A stretch of 64,000 nt of DNA, taken from JAXGYX01 sp040772065. GTDB taxonomy: Bacteria > Bacillota > Clostridia > Saccharofermentanales > Fastidiosipilaceae. Where the stretch lies: assembly GCA_040772065.1 (NCBI GenBank), contig JAXGYX010000001.1, positions 1,178,001-1,242,000 of the forward strand. Direction: 5' to 3'. Positions 8,910 to 18,204 of this stretch are shown here, piece by piece. The first letter of the stretch is position 1. Each line of letters opens with the position of its first letter. Under the pieces are notes generated by a model that did no database searches, had not been told where the DNA came from, and saw only the letters and a program-made list of their open reading frames with translations. Made by a program: the position numbers and the translations under genes.

Positions 8910-10416
8910 TTGCTTTCCCTTCCGCGATCGTGGCCATGATGGCGTCTGAGCTGATCTCCTCTTCCAATTCCCCGACTTTGTAATGGTCACGGAAAACCAG
9001 CAGTCGACTGCAAGTACGGATCAATTCTTCCAGCTCACTAGAAATGAACACCACCGACATGCCATTTTCCTCCGCCAGCTGAATCATCAACTGTTGAATC
9101 TGTGTCTTGGTGCCGATATCAATTCCGCGTGTTGGTTCATCCAAAATCATTAATTCAGGATGGATGGCCAGCCATCTGGAAATAATAACTTTCTGCTGAT
9201 TGCCACCCGATAAGGTTTTGATCAGCTGACTACTGTCATAGACTTTGATTTCCAGCAAACGGATATATTCATCCGCAATCTGTTCCTGCCTCTTCATCGG
9301 CATCCGTTTGAACATGCCGTCCAAAGCCTGTAACGCGAGGATGATGTTCTCTCTAACAGTCAGATCTCCGATGATGCCTTCGACCTTTCTTTCCTCCGGA
9401 CAGAGAGCGACCCGGTGATCCATGGCGTCTTTGGGCGATTTAAAGCGCACAAGCTTGTCTTTTATCGACAGCCTTCCTTCATCAATCGGTTCAACACCTG
9501 AAAGAATCTGGGCGACTTCGGTTCGACCGGACCCAAGCAATCCGGCAAGACCAATGACCTCGCCTGAATAGGTGTCGAGTGAAAGGTTGTTGACCTTACC
9601 GATACGCGACACCTTTTCCAGCGACATGAATTTGTCACCGCGCGGCCGGACATCCCTTTGGCCGGCGACAGCCTCAATGGATCCGAGTTCCTTACCGAGC
9701 ATCTTTGAGATCAACTCGACCCGTGGCAGCTCCGCCAGTTGATAAGAGCCGATCAACTCGCCGTTACGCAACACGGTGACCGCCGTGCAGATATCATAAA
9801 TTTGATCCAAAAAATGAGAGATAAAGACAATCGCGATGCCGTCATCGCGCAGCTGCCGCAGTATTTTGAACAACTGTTCAGTCTCCTGCTCATCAAGGCT
9901 GGAAGTGGGTTCGTCTAAAATCAATATTTTCGCGTTGATGGTCAGAGCGCGGGCGATGGCGACCATCTGCTGAATCGCGATCGGGTAGTTGCTCAAGTTC
10001 TGCGCCACATCAATATTGAGGTTCAGGCGACGCAATGTGATCGCGGACTCCCGGTAGATGGTTTTCCAGTCGATCCGTCCCCGTTTCATCGGCTCTCGCC
10101 CGATATATATATTTTCCGCGACACTGAGGTTTTCGCAAAGATTGACCTCTTGATAGACAGTGCTGATGCCGGCTAACTGGGCATCCAGTGGATTATGAAA
10201 GTGAACGGATCGGTTGTCCAGCACAATCTCACCCGAATCTGCGGAAAGCACGCCGGTAAGCGTCTTGATCAAGGTTGTCTTTCCGGCGCCATTTTCGCCG
10301 ACGATGGCGTGCACCTCACCCTCTCGCAGGGTGAAGTCAACGTTATCGAGCGCTTTGACTCCGGGGAATGTTTTGGTGATTCCCGTCATTTTCACAACGA
10401 TGTTTGAACTTGTCAC
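8902..10416 (-). CDS. Sugar ABC transporter ATP-binding protein, two ATPase domains
   Basis: This 504-residue protein of the RbsA/YtfR/MglA type has tandem nucleotide-binding domains. Domain 1 has Walker A GENGAGKTT and Walker B ILILDEPTSSLD, with a degenerate signature. Domain 2 has a degenerate Walker A (GLLGSGRTE) but an intact LSGGNQQK signature and LMILDEPTRGID. This complementary degeneration is normal for the family. It powers uptake through the two downstream permeases. Translation starts at GTG 10416 after GGAGGAGGG. A stable hairpin separates it from the binding-protein gene. Confidence 0.94.
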   Translation of the reverse strand: MTSSNIVVKMTGITKTFPGVKALDNVDFTLREGEVHAIVGENGAGKTTLIKTLTGVLSADSGEIVLDNRSVHFHNPLDAQLAGISTVYQEVNLCENLSVAENIYIGREPMKRGRIDWKTIYRESAITLRRLNLNIDVAQNLSNYPIAIQQMVAIARALTINAKILILDEPTSSLDEQETEQLFKILRQLRDDGIAIVFISHFLDQIYDICTAVTVLRNGELIGSYQLAELPRVELISKMLGKELGSIEAVAGQRDVRPRGDKFMSLEKVSRIGKVNNLSLDTYSGEVIGLAGLLGSGRTEVAQILSGVEPIDEGRLSIKDKLVRFKSPKDAMDHRVALCPEERKVEGIIGDLTVRENIILALQALDGMFKRMPMKRQEQIADEYIRLLEIKVYDSSQLIKTLSGGNQQKVIISRWLAIHPELMILDEPTRGIDIGTKTQIQQLMIQLAEENGMSVVFISSELEELIRTCSRLLVFRDHYKVGELEEEISSDAIMATIAEGKANG

Positions 10417-10439
10417 GATTCCCTCCTCCTAAAATAAAT

Positions 10440-10474
10440 GAGCGAGCCATTAAACCAGCGTGAATGACCCGCTC
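10440..10474 (-). promoter_or_regulatory. Intercistronic RNA hairpin between binding-protein and ATPase genes
   Basis: The minus-strand transcript folds into a continuous 12-bp stem (GAGCGGGUCAUU with AAUGGCUCGCUC, including two G-U pairs) around an 11-base loop. There is no U-tract, so it is not a standard terminator. Hairpins in this position often stabilise the binding-protein mRNA and lower expression of downstream subunits. Confidence 0.6.
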
Positions 10475-10500
10475 TAAACATAAAAACAGATAGATGGATT

Positions 10501-11547
10501 TTAGTATTTTCTGTTGGGTAGTTCCGCCTCGGCGTTGGCCTGATCATAAATCGCAGTTTTAACATAATACATGCGCTCGACTTCTTTGCCGGCCACCACG
10601 TCTTCAACGATTTCCATCAGTTTGTCGCCCATCAGCGGATTGTGCTCGACGGCGGCGTTCATCTCACCGTTGATCATGGCGTTAAACGCGCCTTTGGCGG
10701 CGTCGATCGAAACGATGATGATGTCTTCAGCCGGAGTCAGTCCCGCTGCCTTGATCGCCTGGATGGCGCCTAGGGCCATGTCGTCATTGGCGGCGAACAG
10801 AATATCAATGCGGTCGCCGTCTGATTTCAGGAAGGACTCCATGACTTCGTTGCCTTTGGCTCTGGTGTACTCGCCTGTCTGAGAAAGGATGACTTCAAAC
10901 TTGTCAGCGTTGGGCGATTCCCCGATCGCGTCTTTAAATCCATTGAGACGATCGGCAGCTATGGATGATCCAACAGTGCCTTCCAAAATGGCGATGTTGA
11001 AGGTGTCACCGCCATCACGCGGGGTCTTGCCGATTTCTTCGATATAGTTGTCGATCCAGCCAAATGCGTCCGCGCCTTCAGCGACAGCATCCACCCCAAC
11101 GCGGGACACGTACAATGATTCATCCGCGTCCACACCGCGATCGACCAGGATGACCGGAATGCCGGCATCTTTGGCTTCTTGGAGAACGGTGTCCCAGCCG
11201 GTTTGCACGATTGGGCAAAATGAAATCACGTCAACTTCCGAAGCGATAAACGTACGAATCGCCTTAATCTGGTTTTCCTGTTTTTGTTGAGCGTCAGAGT
11301 ATTGCAAATCGATACCAAACGCTTCAGCCGATTCCTTAATGTCCGTGGTGTTAGCCGTGCGGAATTCACTTTCGGAGCCCACCTGGGCAAAACCTAAGGT
11401 GATACCCTCTTTTGCGGCACCTGCCGTGCCGGTCTCTTCCTCTCCTGATTCTTGCGGTGCACTGGTTTCCGGTGTGGCCTTACCACCACAGGCGGTCATG
11501 CCTAGTAACAATGTCGCGGACAAAATTGCTGTAAGAATTTTTTTCAA
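10501..11547 (-). CDS. Sugar-binding lipoprotein of the ABC importer (YtfQ/RbsB type)
   Basis: This 348-residue protein has a lipoprotein signal peptide ending in LLLGMTAC, with Cys20 as the lipidation site, and a Ser/Thr/Glu-rich linker. A periplasmic-binding-protein type I fold then begins at about residue 48. Segments such as AEDIIIVSIDAAKGAFNAM and SDAQQKQENQIKAIRTFI closely resemble galactofuranose/ribose-type binding proteins. It captures the sugar outside the membrane for the transporter encoded downstream. Translation starts at TTG 11547 after an excellent AAAGGAGG site. A TATAAT-like -10 box lies 53 bases upstream. The exact sugar is not certain. Confidence 0.93.
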   Translation of the reverse strand: MKKILTAILSATLLLGMTACGGKATPETSAPQESGEEETGTAGAAKEGITLGFAQVGSESEFRTANTTDIKESAEAFGIDLQYSDAQQKQENQIKAIRTFIASEVDVISFCPIVQTGWDTVLQEAKDAGIPVILVDRGVDADESLYVSRVGVDAVAEGADAFGWIDNYIEEIGKTPRDGGDTFNIAILEGTVGSSIAADRLNGFKDAIGESPNADKFEVILSQTGEYTRAKGNEVMESFLKSDGDRIDILFAANDDMALGAIQAIKAAGLTPAEDIIIVSIDAAKGAFNAMINGEMNAAVEHNPLMGDKLMEIVEDVVAGKEVERMYYVKTAIYDQANAEAELPNRKY

Positions 11548-11599
11548 ATTTCTTTCCTCCTTTTGATCCAGTAATCCTGGTCCTCAATTTTCTGCTTTC

Positions 11600-11605
11600 A
11601 TTATA
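11600..11605 (-). promoter_or_regulatory. Candidate -10 box for the sugar-transport operon
   Basis: TATAAT on the minus strand lies upstream of the binding-lipoprotein gene. No good -35 box is found at 16-18 bases, which fits a promoter that needs an activator such as the upstream AraC-type response regulator. The surrounding 11606-11680 stretch has repeated TTTATC and ATCTAT words that might be activator sites. Confidence 0.4.
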
Positions 11606-11758
11606 GATAGTTCACAAAGATAGATAAATTCAATAATTTGCGAAAAAGATAAAGTATTTCAATCGATTGTTCTTCCATAATGAGAAAGCAGCAAAGAATT
11701 TATACTTTTTTACGATTTAAGATAACTATTTTTGGATTTCTCACCCGAACCATGTGTA

Positions 11759-13240
11759 TTAGATCGACAGCGAATCTTCTGACATACCATGTTTGGCCAA
11801 AATTTTGATCTGCACGATCGTCCCCACGTCCACCACGCTGGTGACGGACAGTGAACCGGTGTCTCCATAATAGAGTTTAATACGGCGATAGATATTAGGC
11901 AGGCCGACGCCGGTCAAACTGGACGGCTCAAAATCCGGATCCTTAATCTGATCCCGTAAGGTTTTCAACTCCTCTTCCGGCATACCGACACCATCGTCAA
12001 TCACGGTAAGCAGGATGTGTTCGAGATCATCAGAGTACCGTCCGCGAATGATGACCCGCCCCGGTGTGCGCTTCTGTTTGATGCCATGATAAACCGCATT
12101 CTCGACAATCGGTTGCAAGGTCAGCTTGGGAATCTGATGAACCATCAATTCTTCCGGCACATCAATCACGTATTGTAAAATATCGTGATACCTGCGCTGT
12201 AAAATGGCAAGATAGCTGGAGACATGGCTAATTTCATCGCGCAACTGAATGATCGAACGCCCGCCGCTCAGCGTCATACGAAAGAAATTGGACAGCTCCT
12301 GAACCAGCTTGAGGCTGTCTTCGGTATCTTCAGCTTCAATGCTCCAGATAATGGTTTCCAAAGTGTTAAATAAAAAGTGAGGGTTGATCTGTTCTTGAAG
12401 CAGTTGGAGTTCAATCCGGCTCAAATTGTCCGCGTCCCGGCGGGTCTGTCGCATAAGCTCTTTGAGGCGCCGAATCATGATGTTGAAGTTTTGGTTGAGC
12501 ACCTGGAGCTCGCTTTCCTGATCCTCGGACACACCGCAGTCCAGGTCACCCGCAGCGACACGTCGCGAGGTAAGCACCAGCTCGTTGATCGGGTACGCAA
12601 TGCTGCGGTTGATATCGCGCATCGCGAAATACACCCAGACCATTATCAGCGCAGCGGCGACCAGATTGATGAGCAGCAGCCTCAACACATTGTTTTGAAT
12701 GCTCCGGTTCACCACCGTGAAATTGGCGATCTCGCTGGAAATATAAGAATAAGTCATATCGACCAACAGATCAGAGACCGTCTCAATACTTTCGACCGTC
12801 ATCTTTCGCTCATCGTAGAGCGCTCCGTCTGTTACCTGCTGATATAACTGATCGGTATAACGCGCCAGGGTGTTGGTCGTTCGCAAAATCATACGCAGTT
12901 CGCGCCGGCTTGGCGCGGTGTCGGTCTTTTCCAACAGCCGTTCCATCCGGTTTTGGAACTGTGTGGTCGCCTGATGGAGCGTGCTGTCCTCAATCGGGAC
13001 ACGTTCACTTGACAGAAAAGAAGCCCCCAGCGGTACCTCTGATCGCACGATATCCAAGGTTTCATTCGCCGCGGCGATGCGTTCGACAATCTCATTGTAG
13101 CGCCGGCTCATGTCCAGCAAGCTCACAATCTGAAAAACATTCAAAAGCAGCATGACGCTCATGAATAGTCCAAAAGTCCAGCCGATTTTCGCCCGGATCG
13201 TACGAGGTTTCAGACGTCTTTCTGAATTAGAACGACTCAT
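11759..13240 (-). CDS. YesM-type sensor histidine kinase
   Basis: This kinase of about 493 residues has an N-terminal membrane helix near residues 20-40, an extracellular sensor region of about 130 residues, a second helix, a HAMP linker and a His_kinase domain. The phosphorylated histidine is in EQINPHFLFN near residue 283. The ATPase part has the N box PIVENAVYHGI and G boxes DDGVGMP and GVGLPNIYRR. This family usually senses carbohydrates and partners an AraC-type regulator. It overlaps the 3' end of that regulator. A GTG at 13252 is an alternative start; neither has a strong ribosome site. The next gene downstream is the sugar-binding protein, the likely target. Confidence 0.92.
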   Translation of the reverse strand: MSRSNSERRLKPRTIRAKIGWTFGLFMSVMLLLNVFQIVSLLDMSRRYNEIVERIAAANETLDIVRSEVPLGASFLSSERVPIEDSTLHQATTQFQNRMERLLEKTDTAPSRRELRMILRTTNTLARYTDQLYQQVTDGALYDERKMTVESIETVSDLLVDMTYSYISSEIANFTVVNRSIQNNVLRLLLINLVAAALIMVWVYFAMRDINRSIAYPINELVLTSRRVAAGDLDCGVSEDQESELQVLNQNFNIMIRRLKELMRQTRRDADNLSRIELQLLQEQINPHFLFNTLETIIWSIEAEDTEDSLKLVQELSNFFRMTLSGGRSIIQLRDEISHVSSYLAILQRRYHDILQYVIDVPEELMVHQIPKLTLQPIVENAVYHGIKQKRTPGRVIIRGRYSDDLEHILLTVIDDGVGMPEEELKTLRDQIKDPDFEPSSLTGVGLPNIYRRIKLYYGDTGSLSVTSVVDVGTIVQIKILAKHGMSEDSLSI

Positions 13241-14777
13241 TGTCTTGCTCACATTGGGCTCTGAATTCGGACGGAGACAGGCCGGTCACTTTTCTGAACT
13301 GCACACTGAAATAACTCGAGTGCTTATAGCCCACCAACTGACTGATTTCGGCAGTTCGCTTGCCGGTAAGCGCCAATAGCTCCTTTGCCCGTTTAATCCT
13401 CAGACCAATCAGATAATCGACAAAATTCTCGCCCAATTGCTCCTTGAAAATAGTGCTGAGATAAGCCGGGGACAGATTCACAGCGTCCGCCACCTTCACC
13501 AGACTGATTTCCGGATCTGTAAAACACTCTTCCAGATATTTTTTCGCCTGATTGGCGTAGAAAGTTTTATCCTGATATTTTGATCGATCTCGAAGCTGTA
13601 TGACCTCCCGACAGACAGTTTTGACAAAGTTATAAAAATATTCCGGATTCTCGTGATATAAGGCCCGTGTCTCGATATGAAGCGAGCCTCGCAGTGATTC
13701 AGGCTGCTCCAGCCCATGCTCATTGCAGAAAGACTTGAGCGTCATCGCGAATTCAGAATAGACATAGGAGCGATATATCAATGAAGCGAATGATGAACGC
13801 TCCAGATGCAAATGAGCCTCCAGAAATTCATCCAGACGTTTGTTGTCGGCTGTCATTAGAATGGACATCAGATTCCGCATGAAGCTTCGAAAATTGGAAA
13901 GCAGCTCATCTTTATCATGGTTTTCGGACTCGTGGTGGAAATGATTGTTCGATCGTTTTTTTGCCAAGTGATAAGAGATCGTCAACTCGTTTAGCCGTTC
14001 GACGACGTCACCATCAGTAAAATGGATATCACAATCGGTACAAAAGAGGTGATTCGATTCAATCTTTCGGTTTAGCCGGGCACTTTGCCTTTCAACCTCA
14101 CTTGCCGATTTACCTTTAATGATCACAACGATCTCCAACTCATTTTTGCGCAGACCGATCCAATGATCATCCGATTGAATATAAGCGGTCTCAAGCGCGT
14201 TAAAAGGAACGTCGCTGCTGATAATCTTGATCAGATAACACTCGGCTGACAGGCGGATGCCCAGCTCACCCGCTCGTTTAATAATATCGGAGACAAATTC
14301 ATATTCACCATCCAAAACCGCTCGTAAAAAATTATGTTTCCGGCGTTCCAGGTTGTCTGCGCTTGACTTGCTTTCGAGCAGCGTCTGCTGCTGATCGGCG
14401 CGCTCCGATATTTGCTGACGAACCTTCAATAGGCTGTTTAGAATTCCTTGGGACGATACCGGTTTAAGAATATACTCTTTCACACCAAGCGAGAGCGCCT
14501 GGCGCGCATAGTCAAATTCCTGATAGCCACTGAGGATGACAATCTCCGTCTCCGGCAACTGTTCGTGCACCGCCTGAGCGAGCTGCAGTCCATCCATAAA
14601 AGGCATCTTGATATCTGTCAAGACAATATCCGGTTTGAGTTCTAAAATTCTGGGCAGCGCCAATTCACCATCTGCGGCGTCGCCGAGATACTCAAAACCA
14701 TTCTCCGCCCAGTTGATGTTGTTTCTTATACCGGTGCGTGTCAGGACTTCATCTTCCACAACAAAAATAGTAGTCAT
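13227..14777 (-). CDS. AraC-type response regulator (YesN family)
   Basis: This 516-residue protein has an N-terminal receiver domain with the acidic pocket EDE at 8-10, phospho-acceptor Asp55 in LTDIKMPFMDG and the conserved lysine in LKPV. A long middle region follows, then a C-terminal AraC DNA-binding domain with two helix-turn-helix motifs (LVKVADAVNLSPAYLSTIFK and EISQLVGYKHSSYFSVQFRK). It is co-transcribed with the kinase and lies upstream of the sugar ABC operon on the same strand. The likely role is activating that operon when the kinase senses sugar. Confidence 0.94.
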   Translation of the reverse strand: MTTIFVVEDEVLTRTGIRNNINWAENGFEYLGDAADGELALPRILELKPDIVLTDIKMPFMDGLQLAQAVHEQLPETEIVILSGYQEFDYARQALSLGVKEYILKPVSSQGILNSLLKVRQQISERADQQQTLLESKSSADNLERRKHNFLRAVLDGEYEFVSDIIKRAGELGIRLSAECYLIKIISSDVPFNALETAYIQSDDHWIGLRKNELEIVVIIKGKSASEVERQSARLNRKIESNHLFCTDCDIHFTDGDVVERLNELTISYHLAKKRSNNHFHHESENHDKDELLSNFRSFMRNLMSILMTADNKRLDEFLEAHLHLERSSFASLIYRSYVYSEFAMTLKSFCNEHGLEQPESLRGSLHIETRALYHENPEYFYNFVKTVCREVIQLRDRSKYQDKTFYANQAKKYLEECFTDPEISLVKVADAVNLSPAYLSTIFKEQLGENFVDYLIGLRIKRAKELLALTGKRTAEISQLVGYKHSSYFSVQFRKVTGLSPSEFRAQCEQDNESF

Positions 14778-14986
14778 TCTGATATTTTATCTTATCAGGC
14801 AATCATTCCAAAAGACAAAACATATTATGCATTGCTTTGATTGAAAATCTTTTGACTTATGGTTGACGAACCGACTATCCTGTCTTTTTCTCGCCACTCG
14901 CGTCTCAAGGCATCGCGGAGCTTCAAGCTCCATAAACTGTCTTTAATAGGCATCAGATCGGCACTTCGCTTAACCTGACAGCTCAA

Positions 14987-15796
14987 TTATGATTGAAAAT
15001 TTTGTCGCCCGGAAAACAGTGTGCCCACACTTTCACCATTTATAATCTCATAAAGTGTCGCAGGGTTTTTACCGTTGGTGATAATCGTATCAATGCCTTG
15101 CATCATCGCAAGCTCTGCCGCGCTTAGTTTTGTTTTCATTCCACCTGTCCCGCGGCGAGAGCCCGCCCCACCGGCCAGCATGCGCACATCTTCATCAATA
15201 CAACAGATTCGCTCTATCAATTTGGCGTCGGAACGCAACCGGGGGTCGCAGTCATATAGACCATCTATGTCAGAGAAAATAACAAGCTTGTCCGCCTTGC
15301 AAAGGACGGCAACGACAGCCGACAGCATATCATTATCACCAAACAGTCGCTCTTCTGACTCAATTTCAGTGTAACTGACAGAATCATTTTCGTTCACGAC
15401 AGGAATCACTCCTATTTCCAACAAGGCGTTGAACGTGTTGGTCAGGTTCTCTTTCTTCTCCTCGTGCTCAATATCTTCGGCATTCAGCAATATCTGGGCT
15501 ATGGTCTGATTATAATCACTAAAAAATTTATCATAGAGGAACATGATGCTACACTGTCCGACCGCGGCGACAGCCTGTTTGAGACGCATACTCGTCGGAC
15601 GCGCTTTCAACTTCAGCTTGTTGACGCCCATGGCAATCGCCCCGGAGGAGACAAGAATGACCTCATACCCCTTGTTATGCACATCAGATATCACACAGGC
15701 AAGCCTGTCAAAAGAACGAAGATCGCTGTGGCCCAATTCATTTGTCAGCGTCGATGTGCCAACCTTTACGACAATCCTATTTCGATGAAAACTCAT
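14987..15796 (-). CDS. proB: Glutamate 5-kinase, short form without PUA domain
   Basis: This 269-residue amino-acid kinase phosphorylates glutamate as the first step of proline synthesis. Recognisable motifs are VVKVGTSTLT at the N-terminus, SSGAIAMGVNKL, PVVNENDSV and FGDNDMLSAVVA, and the substrate-loop GTGGMKTKLSAA. It ends where the catalytic domain ends, so the C-terminal PUA domain of the longer E. coli type (about 367 residues) is absent; short forms are known. No proA neighbour is present, which is unusual. It is divergent from a LysR regulator with 115 bases between starts, so that regulator may control it. Confidence 0.92.
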   Translation of the reverse strand: MSFHRNRIVVKVGTSTLTNELGHSDLRSFDRLACVISDVHNKGYEVILVSSGAIAMGVNKLKLKARPTSMRLKQAVAAVGQCSIMFLYDKFFSDYNQTIAQILLNAEDIEHEEKKENLTNTFNALLEIGVIPVVNENDSVSYTEIESEERLFGDNDMLSAVVAVLCKADKLVIFSDIDGLYDCDPRLRSDAKLIERICCIDEDVRMLAGGAGSRRGTGGMKTKLSAAELAMMQGIDTIITNGKNPATLYEIINGESVGTLFSGRQNFQS

Positions 15797-15911
15797 GTCA
15801 AACCTCTCTGGCTGAATTTTACAAATTAATATAGCACAGAGAAGAGAATGATAATAACGAATAATTTAGATATATAATATTACAAAATCAGATACAACGA
15901 GGGTATAAGAC

Positions 15912-16778
15912 ATGGATATGAATATTCTCAAATACTTGGCATTTAGTAAAACAGTGGAGTGTGGTAGTTTCACAAAGGCAGCTGATATCTTGAACTACTC
16001 ACAGTCGGGGATCAGCCGGATGATCAACGATTTGGAAAACGAGTGGAAAGTGACTCTTCTAATTAGAAATCGAGGCGGGGTGCTACTCACCTCAGATGGA
16101 CAAAAACTACTGCCTTATGTCCAACAGATCTGCGCAAATTATCAAAATCTACATGTTCAGATAGATGAGCTGAACGGACTTCAATCCGGTTTGATTCGTA
16201 TTGGCTCATTTTCCAGCGTGGCGACACATTGGCTACCAAACATCATAAAGAGATTTCAAGATGATTATCCCAATATTGATTATGAGCTGCTGCTGGGCGA
16301 CTACAGGGAAATCGAAGAATGGATTTTTGAAGGTAGGGTAGACTGTAGCTTTCTCAGATTGCCAGCCCATCCTGATCTGGAAACAATTTTTTTGGGAAAA
16401 GATAAGCTGCTTGTTATCCTGCCCGAGGGCCATACATTGACAAAATACGAAAGAATTCCTGTCGCCGCTCTCTGTGATGATCCTTTCATGCTTCTTGAAA
16501 AAGGAGGCAAATCCGAAGTGTCGGAAATTTTTAAACAAAGCAGCCTGGAACCAAAGGTGAATTTTACGACTTGGGATGATTACGCGATCATGTCCATGGT
16601 AGAAAGTGGCCTAGGCATCAGCATTCTACCTGAGTTGATTCTAAAACGTGTGCCTTACCGTATTGTGCAAAAAGAGTTGGACAAGCCTGCGTACAGGGAG
16701 ATTGGGCTTGCGTTAAAAAGCAAAAAAACAGCCTCTCTTGCCTTGCAACGTTTTTTGGACTATCTTCCTTACAAATAA
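15912..16778 (+). CDS. LysR-family transcriptional regulator
   Basis: This 288-residue protein has an N-terminal winged helix (residues 5-64, including SFTKAADILNYSQSGISRMI) and a C-terminal periplasmic-binding-like effector domain from about residue 90 (IRIGSFSSVATHWLPNIIKR). It is transcribed divergently from proB. LysR regulators usually control the divergent neighbour through sites in the shared intergenic region, here 15797-15911. The start ATG at 15912 follows GAGGGT. The effector is unknown. Confidence 0.93.
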   Translation: MDMNILKYLAFSKTVECGSFTKAADILNYSQSGISRMINDLENEWKVTLLIRNRGGVLLTSDGQKLLPYVQQICANYQNLHVQIDELNGLQSGLIRIGSFSSVATHWLPNIIKRFQDDYPNIDYELLLGDYREIEEWIFEGRVDCSFLRLPAHPDLETIFLGKDKLLVILPEGHTLTKYERIPVAALCDDPFMLLEKGGKSEVSEIFKQSSLEPKVNFTTWDDYAIMSMVESGLGISILPELILKRVPYRIVQKELDKPAYREIGLALKSKKTASLALQRFLDYLPYK

Positions 16779-17176
16779 AAGTTAATCAGATCTTTGTTGT
16801 GGGGTCAGACTATTCAACTCGCACCCACCTGACGCTGATAAATAGACAATAAGCAAGCGGGTGGATACGTGATCATTTCATTACTACTGATGGATACACA
16901 AAGTTAATGATACTCCCCCCATCCAGCTCATTCGAATCCTACCCGTAAAGCTGAGGCGTCACTCTTACAGACGAGGCTAAGCCTCAAGGAGCACAAACGA
17001 CGCCCTCAACTGCACGGATCCATTATCCCACGTGGCTTATGGGATTAATAGGAAATGCCGCCAAGGTATCACGACCCTGACGGACATTATTATACAAGGA
17101 GCCAAGGTGTGTGTGGTTATTTCAATCAATACGATTGCAATAGGGAGAAAGACGACCTAGTCCTTTTCATTTCTAT
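16779..17176. other. Intergenic stretch without a supported gene
   Basis: No open frame with a start and ribosome site covers this 398-base stretch. A short plus-strand frame near 17038-17159 has protein-like content (QGITTLTDIIIQGAK) and ends in TAG just before the dehydrogenase gene. It may be a relic of a lost gene. A small GAGGC/GCCTC hairpin lies near 16970. Confidence 0.4.
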
Positions 17177-17959
17177 TTATTGGATATGTTTGCCGCCATC
17201 GATACGTACGCCGTAACCCATGATGTGAGCCGCGTTCTTGCTGGCCAGAAAGACTGTCAGATCCGCGACTTCCTCAACCTTCGCATAACGTTTGTCAAGG
17301 CTGGCATCGGCAAAGAAACGTTCAGCCTCGTCCGGAGTTTTGCTATCGCCAAAGATATTCTTTTCGATGCGGCGCATCATATCTGTGTCAACCGCCGATG
17401 GCGCGACAAAGTTACAATGAATGCCTTCCGGACCGAGTTCGGTTGCCGCGCTCATGATTAAACCCATGACCGCGTGTTTGGAGGCGCAGTAATGGCTCAT
17501 GGCCGGAGAACCGACATAAGATCCTTCCGAACCAATGGCGACAATTGAGCCCCAATCATTCTTCAACAAGTAGGGGATGGCATGTTTCATTGTGTAGAGG
17601 ACTCCAAAGACGTTGATGTCAAAGATATTGCGCCAGTTTTCATCGGTTGCGTCTTTGACAACGGCGGCCTCACCGTTATAGCCGGCATTTGGCACCACCA
17701 CATCGATGCCGCCAAAATCCTCGGCGATTTTCTTCATTGCCCTTTCCACTTCCGCTTCTTCACGAACGTCGACGACATAGCCCTTCACTCTGTCTTCCGG
17801 CAAGTTTAAACGAGGTAAAAAGTTATCCAATTTTTCCTGTCTGGTGGATGTGCAGGCGACGCGTGCACCTTCGCGTAAAAACGCCTCGACAATCGCCTCA
17901 CCTATGCCGCCGGTCGAACCGGTCACGACAACAACCTTATCTTTTAATCCCAAATCCAT
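17177..17959 (-). CDS. Short-chain dehydrogenase/reductase (SDR family)
   Basis: This 260-residue classical SDR has the cofactor-binding TGSTGGIG at residues 13-20, NAG at 91-93, Asn116 in DINVFG, catalytic Ser144, and the YCASK motif with Tyr157 and Lys161. It is expected to interconvert an alcohol and a ketone using NAD(P)H. The closest general resemblance is to FabG/glucose-dehydrogenase-like SDRs, but the substrate cannot be assigned. It is a single gene without operon partners, separated from proB/lysR by a non-coding stretch. Confidence 0.93.
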   Translation of the reverse strand: MDLGLKDKVVVVTGSTGGIGEAIVEAFLREGARVACTSTRQEKLDNFLPRLNLPEDRVKGYVVDVREEAEVERAMKKIAEDFGGIDVVVPNAGYNGEAAVVKDATDENWRNIFDINVFGVLYTMKHAIPYLLKNDWGSIVAIGSEGSYVGSPAMSHYCASKHAVMGLIMSAATELGPEGIHCNFVAPSAVDTDMMRRIEKNIFGDSKTPDEAERFFADASLDKRYAKVEEVADLTVFLASKNAAHIMGYGVRIDGGKHIQ

Positions 17960-18204
17960 CTCTAATCTCCTAATCTAATCTGACAAAACATTGTGATTCA
18001 TAACATCATAGTAATTTTATTGAACCGCCTGGTGCCTGTCAAAGATATTTGTTACACTTCACCCGAAAATTCTCTGTTAAGTCGTATTATTAAAAGAGGA
18101 TACTGAAAGTTTCCTCCCAACATCCTCTCGTTTTACGATGTGTCGTCGATCACTGATTAGCAATCAACTGACGCTTTACCAACGATCTCCAGTCCGTTTT
18201 GGAA

